DNA of 64,000 bases from Bacteroides sp. MSB163 (GCF_036416795.1 NZ_CP143867.1:2844001-2908000); one strand, 5' to 3'. Positions 49,377-59,324 are shown, counted from the first letter of the stretch. Translations and numbers: made by a program. The notes: generated from the sequence alone by a model not told the origin.

Positions 49377-50717
49377 TTAGGATAGAAGTACGGTAATTCC
49401 CATATATAACATCATGCCTATAATATCATTGGTAATCGCAATAAACGGACCGGTAGCGATGGCTGGATCTACCTTCAACTTTTCCAGTGTCATAGGTACC
49501 AGCGTGCCAAAGATAGATGCAAACATCACTACCGCAAACAGGCTGATAGAAACGGAATAGGTGACGGTGGCAGTTGCGCCGAACCGGACAAAATTATATA
49601 TATATACTAATAAAGAAATAATAGTGGCGTTGATAAGAGCCACTACGGATTCTTTAGTAATTTGCTTGAAGGTATCTTTCGCATCGAGCGAGTTGTTGGC
49701 AAGACCCTGTACGATGATGGCCGAAGATTGTGTTCCCACGTTTCCACCGGTACCGCCGATCAGCGGGATATAGAGTGCCATCTCGGGATGGGCTGCGAAA
49801 GTAGCATCGAAATTACCTAAAATCATGGAATTGCCGATACCACCCAGCATACCGATAATAAGCCATGGCAAGCGGGCGCTGGTCTGGCGCATTACATTAT
49901 CATCCGTTTCCACATCTTGGGAAAGACCGGATGCCAACTGGTAATCACGTTCCGATTGCTCACGAACTTCATCCATGACATCGTCTACGGTGATTTGTCC
50001 CACAAGCCGTCCGATGCTGTCGATAACAGGAACAGCTACCAAGTCGTATTTTTCAATGATCTGTACCACGTCGTCCACGGACGTATCCACATGTACGGAA
50101 ATCGGGTCTTTCCGCATCACGTGTTTAACCTTGGATACAGAAGGGGAGGTAATCATCTTTTTCAGTGGAAACACACCTTGCAGACGGTTCTCGTCATCGA
50201 TGACATAGACGTAGTAGATTTCGTCCAACTGTTCAGCTTGCTGGCGCATCTCTTTCAGACATTCCGGCATACTCCAATTCTCGTTCACGACCACCATTTC
50301 CGTACCCATCAAACCACCAGCAGTGTCTTCATCGTACTTCAACAAGTCTACGATGTCTCCTGCCTGTTCGATGTCTTCAATGTGAGAAAGAATTTCTTCC
50401 TGTTTCTCTTCATCCAGCTCACGCATCAGGTCTACGGCATCATCCGTATCCATGTAGTCCACAAAGCGTTTGGCAATGGTTTCCGACGGGAGTATTTCCA
50501 GGAATTCTTTACGGACGTCCTCATCCATTTCCATCAACACGTCTGCCGCCGTTTCGTTATCCAGTAAGCGGTATACGAAACGTGCTTCCTCGGGACTCAG
50601 GTCATTGCACAGTTCAGCAATATCCGCAGGATGCAGGTCTATAAGGAGCGCTTTGACGTTCTCGGCGTCCTTTTGTTCTATGAGGTTTTTGACATTGTCA
50701 ATGTATTCTTCGTCCAT
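49377..50717 (-). CDS. mgtE: Magnesium transporter MgtE
   Basis: A 446-residue channel-like transporter: MgtE N domain (DLHPADIAELCNDLSPEEARFVYRLLD), two CBS domains (PISVHVDTSVDDVVQIIEKYDLVAVPVID), then five transmembrane segments with the signature IGGTGGNVGTQSSAIIVQGLA. Cytosolic Mg2+ sensed by N and CBS domains gates import. It lies 126 bp downstream of ksgA on the same strand. Confidence 0.95.
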   Translation of the reverse strand: MDEEYIDNVKNLIEQKDAENVKALLIDLHPADIAELCNDLSPEEARFVYRLLDNETAADVLMEMDEDVRKEFLEILPSETIAKRFVDYMDTDDAVDLMRELDEEKQEEILSHIEDIEQAGDIVDLLKYDEDTAGGLMGTEMVVVNENWSMPECLKEMRQQAEQLDEIYYVYVIDDENRLQGVFPLKKMITSPSVSKVKHVMRKDPISVHVDTSVDDVVQIIEKYDLVAVPVIDSIGRLVGQITVDDVMDEVREQSERDYQLASGLSQDVETDDNVMRQTSARLPWLIIGMLGGIGNSMILGNFDATFAAHPEMALYIPLIGGTGGNVGTQSSAIIVQGLANNSLDAKDTFKQITKESVVALINATIISLLVYIYNFVRFGATATVTYSVSISLFAVVMFASIFGTLVPMTLEKLKVDPAIATGPFIAITNDIIGMMLYMGITVLLS

Positions 50718-50842
50718 AATCTATTAGTTTTTTGCTACAAGCTACGAGCTACAAGGACTGTGCAGCAGGTTCGTAACCCATAGCAATATAACTTATACTC
50801 ATATTAGTCGCTCACTCGTAGCTCGTAGCTTGTCACTCGTGG

Positions 50843-51634
50843 CTACTTCATTTCTTTCAAGGCCTGTTCAACCCGGTTGGTCAGACTGATAAATTCCTGT
50901 ACCGATAGTTGTTCTGGTCGTTTGTTAAACAAAACGTCTTCCGTCAGCGGACAATCTTTGCCGAGTATCGGCTTTATCGAATTTCTCAGGGTTTTGCGGC
51001 GTTGATTAAAAGTCGTTTTCACTACTTGTTTGAACAGCTTCTCATCGCAACCCAACTCTTTCGTTTCGTTTCGTGTCATGCGAATAACTGCACTTTTCAC
51101 TTTGGGTGGCGGATTGAATACATGTTCGTGTACGGTGAAAAGATATTCTACACGATACCATGCCTGTATCAATATGCTCAGGATGCCATACGTCTTACTG
51201 CCCGGTCCGGCGGCAATACGTTCGGCCACTTCTTTCTGTATCATACCGGTACAACAAGGTATCAGTTCTTTGTTATCCAACATCTTGAAGAATATCTGGC
51301 TGGATATATTATAAGGATAGTTTCCTGTCAGCACAAAAGGTTGCCCGTCGAACAGACGTTGGAGATTCATTTTCAGGAAGTCGTCTTCAATGATGTTGTC
51401 TTCCAGTGACGGATATTCTTCACGCAGATAGGCTACGGACTCATAATCCAGTTCCACCACTTTCACCGGACGTTCTTTTTTCACCAAAAACTGGGTCAAT
51501 ACACCCATACCCGGACCTACTTCCAGAATGGGGAGGCCGGGACATGCGTCTACCGTATCGGCTATATCCTGTGCCACTTTCAGATCTTTCAGAAAATGCT
51601 GGCCAAGAAACTTTTTAGGCTTTACTAATTTCAT
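50843..51634 (-). CDS. ksgA: 16S rRNA dimethyladenosine transferase KsgA/RsmA
   Basis: A 263-residue methyltransferase: GQHFLKDLKVAQDI, SAM motif LEVGPGMGVLTQFL near residue 38, catalytic TGNYPYNISSQIF (NxPY type) and NPPPKVKSAVIRM. It dimethylates the two adjacent adenines in helix 45 of 16S rRNA. It is divergent from the YbhN-like gene, with 113 bp between them. Confidence 0.95.
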   Translation of the reverse strand: MKLVKPKKFLGQHFLKDLKVAQDIADTVDACPGLPILEVGPGMGVLTQFLVKKERPVKVVELDYESVAYLREEYPSLEDNIIEDDFLKMNLQRLFDGQPFVLTGNYPYNISSQIFFKMLDNKELIPCCTGMIQKEVAERIAAGPGSKTYGILSILIQAWYRVEYLFTVHEHVFNPPPKVKSAVIRMTRNETKELGCDEKLFKQVVKTTFNQRRKTLRNSIKPILGKDCPLTEDVLFNKRPEQLSVQEFISLTNRVEQALKEMK

Positions 51635-51747
51635 TTATCAACTAAATCGTTACTTTTGCACCGCAAACGGAGACCCTCCTTTTGGGAAAGTGCTGTATTT
51701 GCAGCCCACAAAGGTAATCCTTTTCGACGAAGAATAACGAATTCTGC

Positions 51748-52740
51748 ATGAATAAACTATTAAAAAAGACACTGAAGATCCTTTTACCGGTCGCTTTGGG
51801 CGGTTTTATTCTTTATTGGGTGTATCGAGATTTTGATTTTGCATGCGCCAAGGAGGTACTTCTGCATGGAACGAATTGGGGATGGATGCTGTTTTCGTTG
51901 TTTTTTGGTGTGATGAGCCATGTTTTCCGTGGTTGGCGTTGGAAACAGACGCTTGCTCCGCTCGGAGCTTATCCAAAGACGAGCGATTGTGTGGATGCTA
52001 TCTTTGTTTCTTATGCCGCTAATCTTGTTTTACCCCGTGTAGGCGAAGTTTCCCGTTGCGGTGTGCTTGCCAAATATGACGATATTTCTTTTGCCAAATC
52101 GCTTGGAACAGTGGTAACGGAACGCTTGATAGATACATTGACTATTCTTTTGATTACCGGGATTACTTTTCTGATGCAGATGCCTGTCTTCCTTCGTTTT
52201 TTTGAAGAGACAGGTACGAAAGTCCCCTCGCTGGTGCATCTGGTGACATCTCCCTGGTTTTATGTTGTTCTTTTTAGTATCATTGGTGTATTAGTATTAC
52301 TCTATTTTCTTCTGCGTATGCTTTCTTTCTTCGAGAAAGTGAAAGGAGTGGTGCTGAATGTATGGGAAGGTGTGATGTCATTGAAGAGTGTGAAGAATAT
52401 ACCGCTTTTCCTCCTTTACACGGTGTTGATATGGATATGTTACTTTTATCACTTTTATATAACTTTTTATTGCTTCGCTTTTACTGAACATCTCAGTTTT
52501 CTGGCAGGTCTGGTGATGTTTGTGGGCGGAACTTTTGCTGTGATTGTCCCCACTCCTAATGGGGCGGGATCGTGGCATTTCGCTGTCATTACAATGATGA
52601 TGCTATACGGTGTCAATGCTACCGATACGGGAGTTTTTGCCCTGATAGTACATGGCATACAGACATTGTTGGTTATTGTGCTGGGACTTTATGGATGGCT
52701 GCATCTTTCGCTGATGAACCGTACGAGGCAGAATTTATGA
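51748..52740 (+). CDS. YbhN/AglD-like flippase-type membrane protein
   Basis: A 330-residue polytopic protein of the lysylphosphatidylglycerol synthase transmembrane (LPG_synthase_TM, UPF0104) family with ~8 hydrophobic segments. Family blocks: FRGWRWKQTLAPLG, ANLVLPRVGEVSRCGVLAKYD, VTERLIDTL and IVPTPNGAGSWHFAV. Members move or modify lipids across the inner membrane; the substrate here is unknown. Confidence 0.85.
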   Translation: MNKLLKKTLKILLPVALGGFILYWVYRDFDFACAKEVLLHGTNWGWMLFSLFFGVMSHVFRGWRWKQTLAPLGAYPKTSDCVDAIFVSYAANLVLPRVGEVSRCGVLAKYDDISFAKSLGTVVTERLIDTLTILLITGITFLMQMPVFLRFFEETGTKVPSLVHLVTSPWFYVVLFSIIGVLVLLYFLLRMLSFFEKVKGVVLNVWEGVMSLKSVKNIPLFLLYTVLIWICYFYHFYITFYCFAFTEHLSFLAGLVMFVGGTFAVIVPTPNGAGSWHFAVITMMMLYGVNATDTGVFALIVHGIQTLLVIVLGLYGWLHLSLMNRTRQNL

Positions 52741-52855
52741 ACTTATTGCTACAGTTTTCTTTGGCTTATTTTCAAAGTAACTTGAAAACAAAGATAATGC
52801 TTCTTCTTTACCTGCAAATTCTGCACGAAAAGCATCTGTCCCGGCGGATTTGCAA

Positions 52856-52889
52856 AGCTTTCGTTTTTTGACATGTTGGAACGATTTTT
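52856..52889 (+). repeat. 34-bp direct repeat, left of the Rpn-like gene
   Basis: Matches 53981-54014 at 29 of 34 positions (both start AGCTTTCGT and end GATTTTT). The pair flanks 53009-53905 and a promoter (TATCTTTG at 52925-52932). The rest of 52741-53008 holds no gene. Confidence 0.65.
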
Positions 52890-53008
52890 ATAATACTTTG
52901 CTGGTATTCTTGATGATAAATGCGTATCTTTGTTAGGCATTAAAAGTCCTCATTATAGGGATATTATAATGTATAAAGTATATATTTGCATTTAAAATTA
53001 GATGAATT

Positions 53009-53905
53009 ATGAAATATTTGAATCCTAAAGCAGACTTGACCTTTAAGCGGGTCTTTGGCGAACATCCCGATTTGGTGATGAGTCTCCTGAACGCCTTGCT
53101 GCCACTGACTGCCGATCAGGAAATAGCTGATATTGAATATCTCCCTTCGGAGATGGTTCCCGAAAATCCGTTACGTAAGAACAGTATTGTTGACGTCCGT
53201 TGCAAGGACAAGCAGGGCAGACAGTTCATTGTGGGAATGCAGATGATTTGGTCACCGGAGTTTAAACAACGTGTGTTGTTCAATGCTTCTAAGGTCTATG
53301 TCCGCCAGATGAGTGTTGGCGAAGAGTATGAGTTGCTACAACCCGTGTATTCATTGAATCTGGTAAATGAGATATTTGAACCGGAACTGGAAGGGTATTA
53401 TCATCATTATCAAATGATTCATGTGGAAAACTCTGATAAAGTGATTGATGGCCTCCAACTGATTTTTGTAGAGCTACCCAAATTCACCCCGCATTCGTAT
53501 TCTGAAAAGAGGATGCAGGTGCTTTGGTTACGATACCTGACTGAAATCAATGATGAGACCCGTGAAGTGCCGGAAGAACTAATGGCCAATCCCGAAGTAA
53601 AAAAAGCTGTTGATGCCTTGGAAGTATCAGCTTTTACAGATGCGCAATTGGCCGGTTATGAAAAATTCTGGGATATTATCAGTGTGGAAAAAACGCTGTA
53701 TAATAGTGCGGAACGCAGAGGAATAGCTGCAGGAATGGCTGCAGGAATGGCCGCAGGGAAGGCTGAAGGGAAGGCTGAAGGATTAGCGGAAGGGATGACA
53801 AAAGAGCGACATCTCATAGCCCTTAATATGAAAAAACAAGGTGTTTCTTTCGATCTAATTTCTCAGTGTACCGGATTGTCTATAAAAGAAATAGAACTCT
53901 TGTAA
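53009..53905 (+). CDS. Rpn/PD-(D/E)XK nuclease-family transposase-like protein, probably inactive
   Basis: A 298-residue PDDEXK_2 protein. The start MKYLNPKADLTFKRVFGEHP and IVDVRCKDKQGRQFIVGMQ are typical, but the expected catalytic Glu of the ExQ motif (normally EMQ) reads Gly (GMQ). The C-terminus has Ala-Gly-rich repeats (AAGMAAGMAAGKAEGKAEG) as often seen in this family. Active relatives are DNA endonucleases linked to recombination. Direct repeats flank the gene, as if it had moved. Confidence 0.82.
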   Translation: MKYLNPKADLTFKRVFGEHPDLVMSLLNALLPLTADQEIADIEYLPSEMVPENPLRKNSIVDVRCKDKQGRQFIVGMQMIWSPEFKQRVLFNASKVYVRQMSVGEEYELLQPVYSLNLVNEIFEPELEGYYHHYQMIHVENSDKVIDGLQLIFVELPKFTPHSYSEKRMQVLWLRYLTEINDETREVPEELMANPEVKKAVDALEVSAFTDAQLAGYEKFWDIISVEKTLYNSAERRGIAAGMAAGMAAGKAEGKAEGLAEGMTKERHLIALNMKKQGVSFDLISQCTGLSIKEIELL

Positions 53906-53958
53906 TATCACACATATTGCACATTGATGCTTAAAAGTTAAGCATCGCCCCCTATTTT

Positions 53959-54011
53959 AATCATTCCAACATGTTAAACTAGCTTTCGTACTTTGGCATA
54001 TTGGAATGATT
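53959..54011 (+). terminator. Terminator-like hairpin after the Rpn-like gene
   Basis: AATCATTCCAA (53959-53969) pairs with TTGGAATGATT (54001-54011), followed by a T run. Its right half lies in the direct repeat. Confidence 0.65.
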
Positions 54012-54014
54012 TTT
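53981..54014 (+). repeat. 34-bp direct repeat, right of the Rpn-like gene
   Basis: Partner of 52856-52889, 29 of 34 identical. Confidence 0.65.
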
Positions 54015-54082
54015 TTTTTGAAATTTCCTCCCCATGTCTCAATTATTAGATTCATTACTCCCTTGCTTTATCTCGCAGTGAT

Positions 54083-54265
54083 ATGGAAGTACATACTTCC
54101 TGCGGTTATGTGGATATAGTGATGCATACTTTAGCGACTCTCTATGTTGTAGGGTTGAAACTTGACGAGAGTGCTGGTGTCGCCATGCGGCAGATTGACC
54201 TTAAAAATTATCCTGAACGTTTTGCACAGTGTGGTCTTCCGGTGGTGAAAGTTGGGATAAATTGA
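54083..54265 (+). pseudogene. C-terminal remnant of an AAA-ATPase/PD-(D/E)XK (DUF1703-type) gene
   Basis: 60 residues: EVHTSCGYVDIVMHTLATLY then VVGLKLDES, AMRQIDLKNYPERFAQCGLPVVKVGIN. This is the end of the DUF1703 nuclease domain, where intact members read like FEFKLD; here the Glu is Gly. The ATPase part is missing and the protein stops before the usual NFS end. Probably dead. Confidence 0.7.
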
Positions 54266-54289
54266 ATTAAATTACAAGGATGCAATGCC

Positions 54290-54360
54290 TTGTCGACAAA
54301 AAGTTAGGAGTTTGTCAACAAGAAGTTAACTCCTTGTCGACAGGAAGTTAACTTCTTGTA
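54290..54360 (+). repeat. 22-bp tandem repeat, 3.2 copies
   Basis: TTGTCGACAAAAAGTTAGGA, TTGTCAACAAGAAGTTAACT and TTGTCGACAGGAAGTTAACT begin at 54290, 54312 and 54334, and TTGTA at 54356: period exactly 22. The rest of 54266-54541 has no gene. Confidence 0.8.
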
Positions 54361-54541
54361 AGAGGCTGATAATCAGTGCTTGCTTTTCGCACTTGATTTC
54401 CGGGCTTTTACCCTTGTTTTCGTGTTTTGTTCAGCGCTCCAATAACGTATTTCCCATTGTTGTTTACCATACTCCACTTGGTGTTATGTATTATTTTCCA
54501 GACTTCATTTCCCAAACGTCCGTAATCTGACAGTTTTAATA

Positions 54542-55036
54542 TTGCTTTTATCTCGTCCGGGTCTTATGGAAAGCCGTCAGAGCGATGTACGCAACAAAGT
54601 AATAGCCCCTGTTTTCAAACGTCTTGGTATCATCGACCAATGGGGCAACGGCTTGAAGTTGATTGCCGATGAAATGAAGGAATACCTAAACATCGAACTT
54701 CGTTGGAGAGAGGTGGGCTTGTCGTTTCAGGTACAGTTTGTGAGGCTGGATTATATGCTGAACGCAGAGCGGATAAAGGATGTACAGCAAGAGTTGCAAA
54801 AGACGACATTGTATTCGGAAGTATTGCGTTGTATAGTAAGTAATGCTTTATCAAGGCAAGATATATCCCTTGCATTGGGACAAAAGAAAGTATCGGGACA
54901 ATTAAATAAAATTATTCAAAAGCTGATTGCTAACAACCTGATTGAAAGAATTATCCCTGAGAAGCTTAACCATCCTGCTCAGAAGTTCCGACTAACAGAA
55001 TGTGGTCAGTTATTTCTTGGTTTACTTGCAAAATGA
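54542..55036 (+). pseudogene. C-terminal remnant of an AlbA_2/RecG-like ATP-binding protein
   Basis: 164 residues. QSDVRNKVIAPVFKRLGIID then QWGNGLKLIADEM is the C-terminal ATPase-like motif of 'putative DNA-binding domain' proteins, followed by a winged helix (YSEVLRCIVSNALSRQDISLALGQKKVSGQL). The N-terminal ~300 residues are missing, and the start at 54542 lies in unrelated sequence. Likely a truncated gene. Confidence 0.7.
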
Positions 55037-55209
55037 AATGACTATGATATATAGCTATTTACATTGAAATAAAACCTCGCTTCGACACGGCTTTTTCATT
55101 TAAACTTTGATTTAGGGATACAATCTCCCTATCCATGCCAATGCGGCATGGGTGCTAATTCTATTATTGATGATCAATAATTTACGAATATATCAAATCT
55201 AAATTTTCC

Positions 55210-56336
55210 TCATTTTTGAGCCAGAAAATGTAACACATTAGTGAAGCTTACCGGTAGCTCCCTTGTTATCTCAGCCGTACCCTTTCGCTTATCTGATCTT
55301 TTTTTCCTTCTGTTCTTCCAAACGGCAATCAGTGCCAACACCATCCTTTGGATTGTGTCCAGGTTCCTAGCTGCCCGTTCAGCCTTACGCTTTATGCTGT
55401 CCTGCCGGAGGTTGTGGTCAAGATCCCAATGCATGCTTTCAATAGCCCAATGCTGTCTGGTTATCTAACTAAGCCGCTCCGCACGGCTATCCAGGCTTGA
55501 AATGTACAGTCGCTGTTCAGATGTAGTCCTGCCATTAAACTTTTTCTGCGTAGATGTGAGTTTTTCTATAACTGTCAAATTGCCATTCCATTTTCCTTGT
55601 CGACAATAAGTTCTTTCCCACGGTATATACGGCATATCCTTGACTTAATCCTGCCGTGTTCCAAGTATGGACCTTCCTTGTAGACATCAGTCGGGGTGGC
55701 GGACTTTATAGAGGCTTCAAGCCCATAGCGCAAAGATCTTTGATTCGCCTTGAGTTCGATCACGAAGTCTGCTTCTTTATCTCTAATCTTATCTATTATT
55801 ACCTTTTGGAATGACATGGCATCTGCGGTGACTATACATCCTGACACGTCTAGTTTGTCCAATAACCGGGCACGGATTTGATTTCATTACTTTTCTCCTT
55901 GCAAATATCAATAGCCAAAGTAAAGCCCGAACCAAGTGAGGATGAAGAGACGATATCAGGGTTACGTCCGTTGTCGTACAAGGTACCTCGCATGGCCTTG
56001 CCATCAATACCAATAATGTCAGTTGCCCAAGAGGATATTTCCTTGCGGAAAACGTCTGCAAAAGCAGATATTCGATCAGCCATATTTTCATCGTCTATGC
56101 TTTGAAACACACGGCAAAGCGTAGCTTTTGACGGTAAACCATACGGAAATAGCCCTTTCGCCTGCAGGCGTTTCAAGTGACGTTTGCCAAATTGAAGTAT
56201 TTCAGTTTCGGTAATACACTTGCTGAGCCTCCCCAATATGACACATGAGTATGTCTTCAAGTTTGTGTTTGAAGTTTCCCCTGCTTGTTCTGCGGGATTC
56301 AGGGACTGAGGATACAAATTTTCTCAAATGAGTCAT
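55210..56336 (-). pseudogene. ISAs1-family transposase, frameshifted
   Basis: Pieces in different frames assemble a transposase: MTHLRKFVSSVPESRRTSRG (start 56336), VILGRLSKCITETEILQFGK, DIIGIDGKAMRGT, CIVTADAMSFQKVI, ADFVIELKANQ, EHGRIKSRICR and WAIESMHWDLDHNLRQDS, then ARNLDTIQRMVLALIAVWKN. Breaks lie near 56250 and 55860 (frameshifts), near 55580 (frameshift) and at 55466 (in-frame TAG). I could not identify terminal inverted repeats. The element is dead. Confidence 0.82.
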
Positions 56337-56696
56337 AATGCTGCCACGAAGACAGACAAGGTGTTTCTTTTTTAGCGGAATTATGCGCAAAAAAAATGTA
56401 TATTAGAGAAATCAATCGTGTTTTTGCGATAGCAAAAACAAAGGCGGAAGACAATATCAACATCATATCTTATTGAATTCCGCCTATAAAAAATAAAAAT
56501 GAACGATAAGAAGAAACACCCAAGGCGGTGCCTCCGCATCGCTGCGCACGAATATAAGGATTTTTACTACAACAACAAGTGATGAACAATATTTCTTAAA
56601 TGAAAAAGCCGTGTTTGATAGATTTAATTCGTACAGTATTTATTGCATGGTTTAAGAATAAAAATGTATATTTGCGAAAACTAACTTTTAAACGTT
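56337..56696. other. Gene-free interval before pepD
   Basis: No gene seen. AGGCGGAA (56442-56449) and TTCCGCCT (near 56477) form an inverted pair with a ~28-nt loop. The rest is A/T-rich; a pepD promoter must lie in the last ~100 bp (GTATATTTGCG near 56667 contains TATATTTG, a good -7 box). Confidence 0.5.
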
Positions 56697-58154
56697 ATGA
56701 GTACAATTTTGCAATTAGCTCCACAGAATGTGTGGAAGCATTTTTATTCGCTGACTCAAATTCCCCGTCCGTCCGGACACATGGAGAAAATAACAGAGTT
56801 CCTTGTAAACTTTGGAAAAGGCTTGGGCTTAGAATCATTTGTTGATGAAATAGGCAATGTTATCATTCGTAAGGCAGCTACTCCGGGTATGGAAAACCGC
56901 AAAGGCGTCATTCTTCAGGCACACATGGACATGGTGCCTCAGAAGAACAATGATACTGTTCACGATTTTACAAAAGATCCTATTGAAACCTATGTCGATG
57001 GCGATTGGGTAAAAGCTAAAGGTACAACGCTGGGGGCTGATAATGGTCTGGGTGTTGCTGCTATCATGGCAGTGCTGGAAGATAATAGCTTGAAGCACGG
57101 TCCGCTGGAGGCTTTGATTACGAAGGATGAAGAAACAGGTATGTATGGTGCTTTCGGTTTGAAACCGGGGACACTGAAGGGGGAAATTTTGCTGAATCTT
57201 GACTCGGAAGATGAAGGTGAACTTTATATCGGTTGTGCCGGAGGTATTGACCTGACGGCTACACTGGAATATAAGGAAGAAGCGCCCGCTGCTGATTCTG
57301 TGGCCCGTAAGATTACCTTGAAAGGTTTGCGTGGCGGACATTCCGGTCTGGAAATAAATCAGGGGCGTGGTAATGCCAATAAACTTTTGGCTCGCGTGGC
57401 ACACGATGTGCTGATTGAATTTGATTCTCAGCTGGCAAGTTTCGAAGGTGGAAATATGCGTAATGCCATTCCTCGTGAAGCGTGTGCTGTATTGGTGTTC
57501 AATCCGGAAGATACGGAAGGGCTGGAAGACTATATTAAAGAATATGAGGCGCAAATCAATGCGGAATATGCTCCAATTGAAAGTGGCATTACTTTGACGA
57601 TAGAGCCGGTTGAACTTCCTGCAGCTATTGTACCGGCTGAAATTCAGGATAATATGATTAATGTGCTGATGGCTTGTCAGGATGGCGTGATGCGCATGAT
57701 TCCTACAGTGCCCGATACCGTGGAAACTTCATCTAATCTGGCAATTGTTATCATTGGTGGTGGTAAGGCGGAAGTACGTATTCTGGCACGCAGTTCTTGC
57801 GATACGATGAAAGAATTCCTGGCAGACAGTTTGACGGCTTGTTTTGCCATGGCAGGTATGAAGGTAGAACTAAGTGGAGGATATTCCGGCTGGCAGCCTA
57901 ATGTGGATTCTCCGATTTTGCATGCTATGAAGCTGTCGTATAAACAACAGTTTGGAGTAGAACCTGCTGTAAAAGTAATCCATGCAGGTTTGGAATGTGG
58001 TATTATTGGTGCTAATTGTCCGGGATTGGATATGATTTCTTTCGGACCTACACTGCGTTCTCCGCATTCACCGGATGAACGTGCATTAATACCTACAGTT
58101 TCTAAATTCTACGATTTTCTGGTAGCAACGCTGGAACAAACACCTGAAAAGTAG
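56697..58154 (+). CDS. pepD: Aminoacyl-histidine dipeptidase (PepD, M20)
   Basis: A 485-residue metallopeptidase. Zinc-site blocks: HMDMVPQKN (His and Asp), LGADNGLGVAAIMA (bridging Asp), TKDEETGMYGA (Glu-Glu) and a C-terminal SPHSPDERA with His. A dimerisation insert spans residues ~195-380. The enzyme cleaves Xaa-His and other dipeptides in the cytosol. It has a strong terminator at 58174-58215. Confidence 0.93.
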   Translation: MSTILQLAPQNVWKHFYSLTQIPRPSGHMEKITEFLVNFGKGLGLESFVDEIGNVIIRKAATPGMENRKGVILQAHMDMVPQKNNDTVHDFTKDPIETYVDGDWVKAKGTTLGADNGLGVAAIMAVLEDNSLKHGPLEALITKDEETGMYGAFGLKPGTLKGEILLNLDSEDEGELYIGCAGGIDLTATLEYKEEAPAADSVARKITLKGLRGGHSGLEINQGRGNANKLLARVAHDVLIEFDSQLASFEGGNMRNAIPREACAVLVFNPEDTEGLEDYIKEYEAQINAEYAPIESGITLTIEPVELPAAIVPAEIQDNMINVLMACQDGVMRMIPTVPDTVETSSNLAIVIIGGGKAEVRILARSSCDTMKEFLADSLTACFAMAGMKVELSGGYSGWQPNVDSPILHAMKLSYKQQFGVEPAVKVIHAGLECGIIGANCPGLDMISFGPTLRSPHSPDERALIPTVSKFYDFLVATLEQTPEK

Positions 58155-58173
58155 AGAAATATCTATAGATTTT

Positions 58174-58215
58174 AAAAGCGGGGAGAATGTTTTTTAGAAC
58201 ATTCTCCCCGCTTTT
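58174..58215 (+). terminator. Terminator after pepD
   Basis: AAAGCGGGGAGAATGTT pairs with AACATTCTCCCCGCTTT, followed by TTTT. It also insulates pepD from the leftward promoter of the invertible segment. Confidence 0.92.
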
Positions 58216-58242
58216 TTTATTTGATATTTTTATTAAAAAAAA

Positions 58243-58267
58243 TGCCGTTACTTTATAGGTAACGGCA
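58243..58267 (+). repeat. Left 25-bp inverted repeat of the invertible segment
   Basis: TGCCGTTAC-TTTATAG-GTAACGGCA: 9-bp arms around an asymmetric 7-bp core. The reverse complement is found at 59666-59690 with one mismatch. Confidence 0.88.
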
Positions 58268-58279
58268 CAAAATATGGTG

Positions 58280-58311
58280 CAAACATAAGTGTTTTTCCAT
58301 AAATGTGCAAA
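58280..58311 (-). promoter_or_regulatory. Switchable promoter, currently pointing left
   Basis: On the minus strand: TTTG (58311-58308), 20-bp spacer, TATGTTTG (58287-58280). This is an excellent Bacteroides promoter, ending about 13 bp inside the left inverted repeat. Leftward transcription meets the pepD terminator. Confidence 0.78.
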
Positions 58312-58376
58312 TAAAGCTGTTCTTTTTTCTATAATTCTTAAAAAAAAGAGTAATTGTATTCAAAAAACATTCAATT

Positions 58377-59324
58377 ATGAAACAAAAATTATTATTGGAG
58401 ATGCTATCCTCTACTATTCTGGAACTTCGTGCCAATGGTCAGTGGGGCACTGCACATGTATACCGGAGCGCACGGAATTCTTTCTCTGCATTTAATAATA
58501 ATAAGGATATACCGTTCTGCAAATTGAATCCGAACCTATTGAAACGTTTCGAAATTTATTTGCGCCAGCGAAGATGTAGTTGGAATACGGTATCTACTTA
58601 TATGAAGGTGCTCCGGGCGGTTTATAACCGTGCAGTAGATAATGGTTATGCCTTGTACATACCAAGGCTTTTCAGGCACGTACATACAAGTGTATGTGCT
58701 GATCAGAGAAGATCTTTAGATGCTACTGATATTGGAAATTTACTTTATGAAACAGAGAAAGTTCCTATTAATGGTACTTTACCTTTAGACGTGCAAAAAA
58801 CAAAGATACTATTTGCGCTTATGTTTTTGCTGCGGGGAATCCCATTTGTTGATCTGGTGTATTTGCGTAAAGCGGATATCCAGGATAATATTCTGAAATA
58901 CCGTCGTCGGAAAACCGGTCGATCATTGACGGTGGCGTTGACCCCTGAGGCTATGAGATTGATTCGAATGGTAGCTAATACAGATAAGAATTCTCCTTAC
59001 CTATTCTCTTTCCTATCCAGTCCTGAAGGCACAGAAACGGCCTATCATGAATATCAATCGGCATTGAGGGCTTTCAATTATAAATTGTCTGTGTTGAAGA
59101 AATGGATGGGAAGTCATGCTCATCTAAGTACGTATACTATTCGCCATACGTGGGCGACAATGGCTTATCATTGTGAAATACATCCGGGCATCATATCAGA
59201 AGCGATGGGACATTCATCTATCAAGGTTACGGAAACTTATTTGAAGCCTTTTCAAAATCAAAGGATAGATCAAGCCAATCAAGAAGTTATCTCTTTTGTG
59301 AAAGGGTATGCTGCTGTCTTCTAA
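58377..59324 (+). CDS. Tyrosine site-specific recombinase (Tsr-like DNA invertase)
   Basis: A 315-residue recombinase. A SAM-like N-terminal domain (LNPNLLKRFEIYLRQRRCSWNTVSTYMKVLRAVYNRAVDNGY) precedes the catalytic domain: LLRGIPFVDLVYL (Arg I), STYTIRHTWATMAY (His/Arg), MGHSSIKVTETYLKPF (His and Tyr). It is the size of Bacteroides phase-variation recombinases and lies inside the inverted repeats it should act on. I see no clear promoter of its own. Confidence 0.88.
   Translation: MKQKLLLEMLSSTILELRANGQWGTAHVYRSARNSFSAFNNNKDIPFCKLNPNLLKRFEIYLRQRRCSWNTVSTYMKVLRAVYNRAVDNGYALYIPRLFRHVHTSVCADQRRSLDATDIGNLLYETEKVPINGTLPLDVQKTKILFALMFLLRGIPFVDLVYLRKADIQDNILKYRRRKTGRSLTVALTPEAMRLIRMVANTDKNSPYLFSFLSSPEGTETAYHEYQSALRAFNYKLSVLKKWMGSHAHLSTYTIRHTWATMAYHCEIHPGIISEAMGHSSIKVTETYLKPFQNQRIDQANQEVISFVKGYAAVF

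Noticed and set aside
49917..50567. 216-codon plus-strand frame opposite mgtE
   Set aside because: It is antisense to conserved MgtE domains and has no family features.
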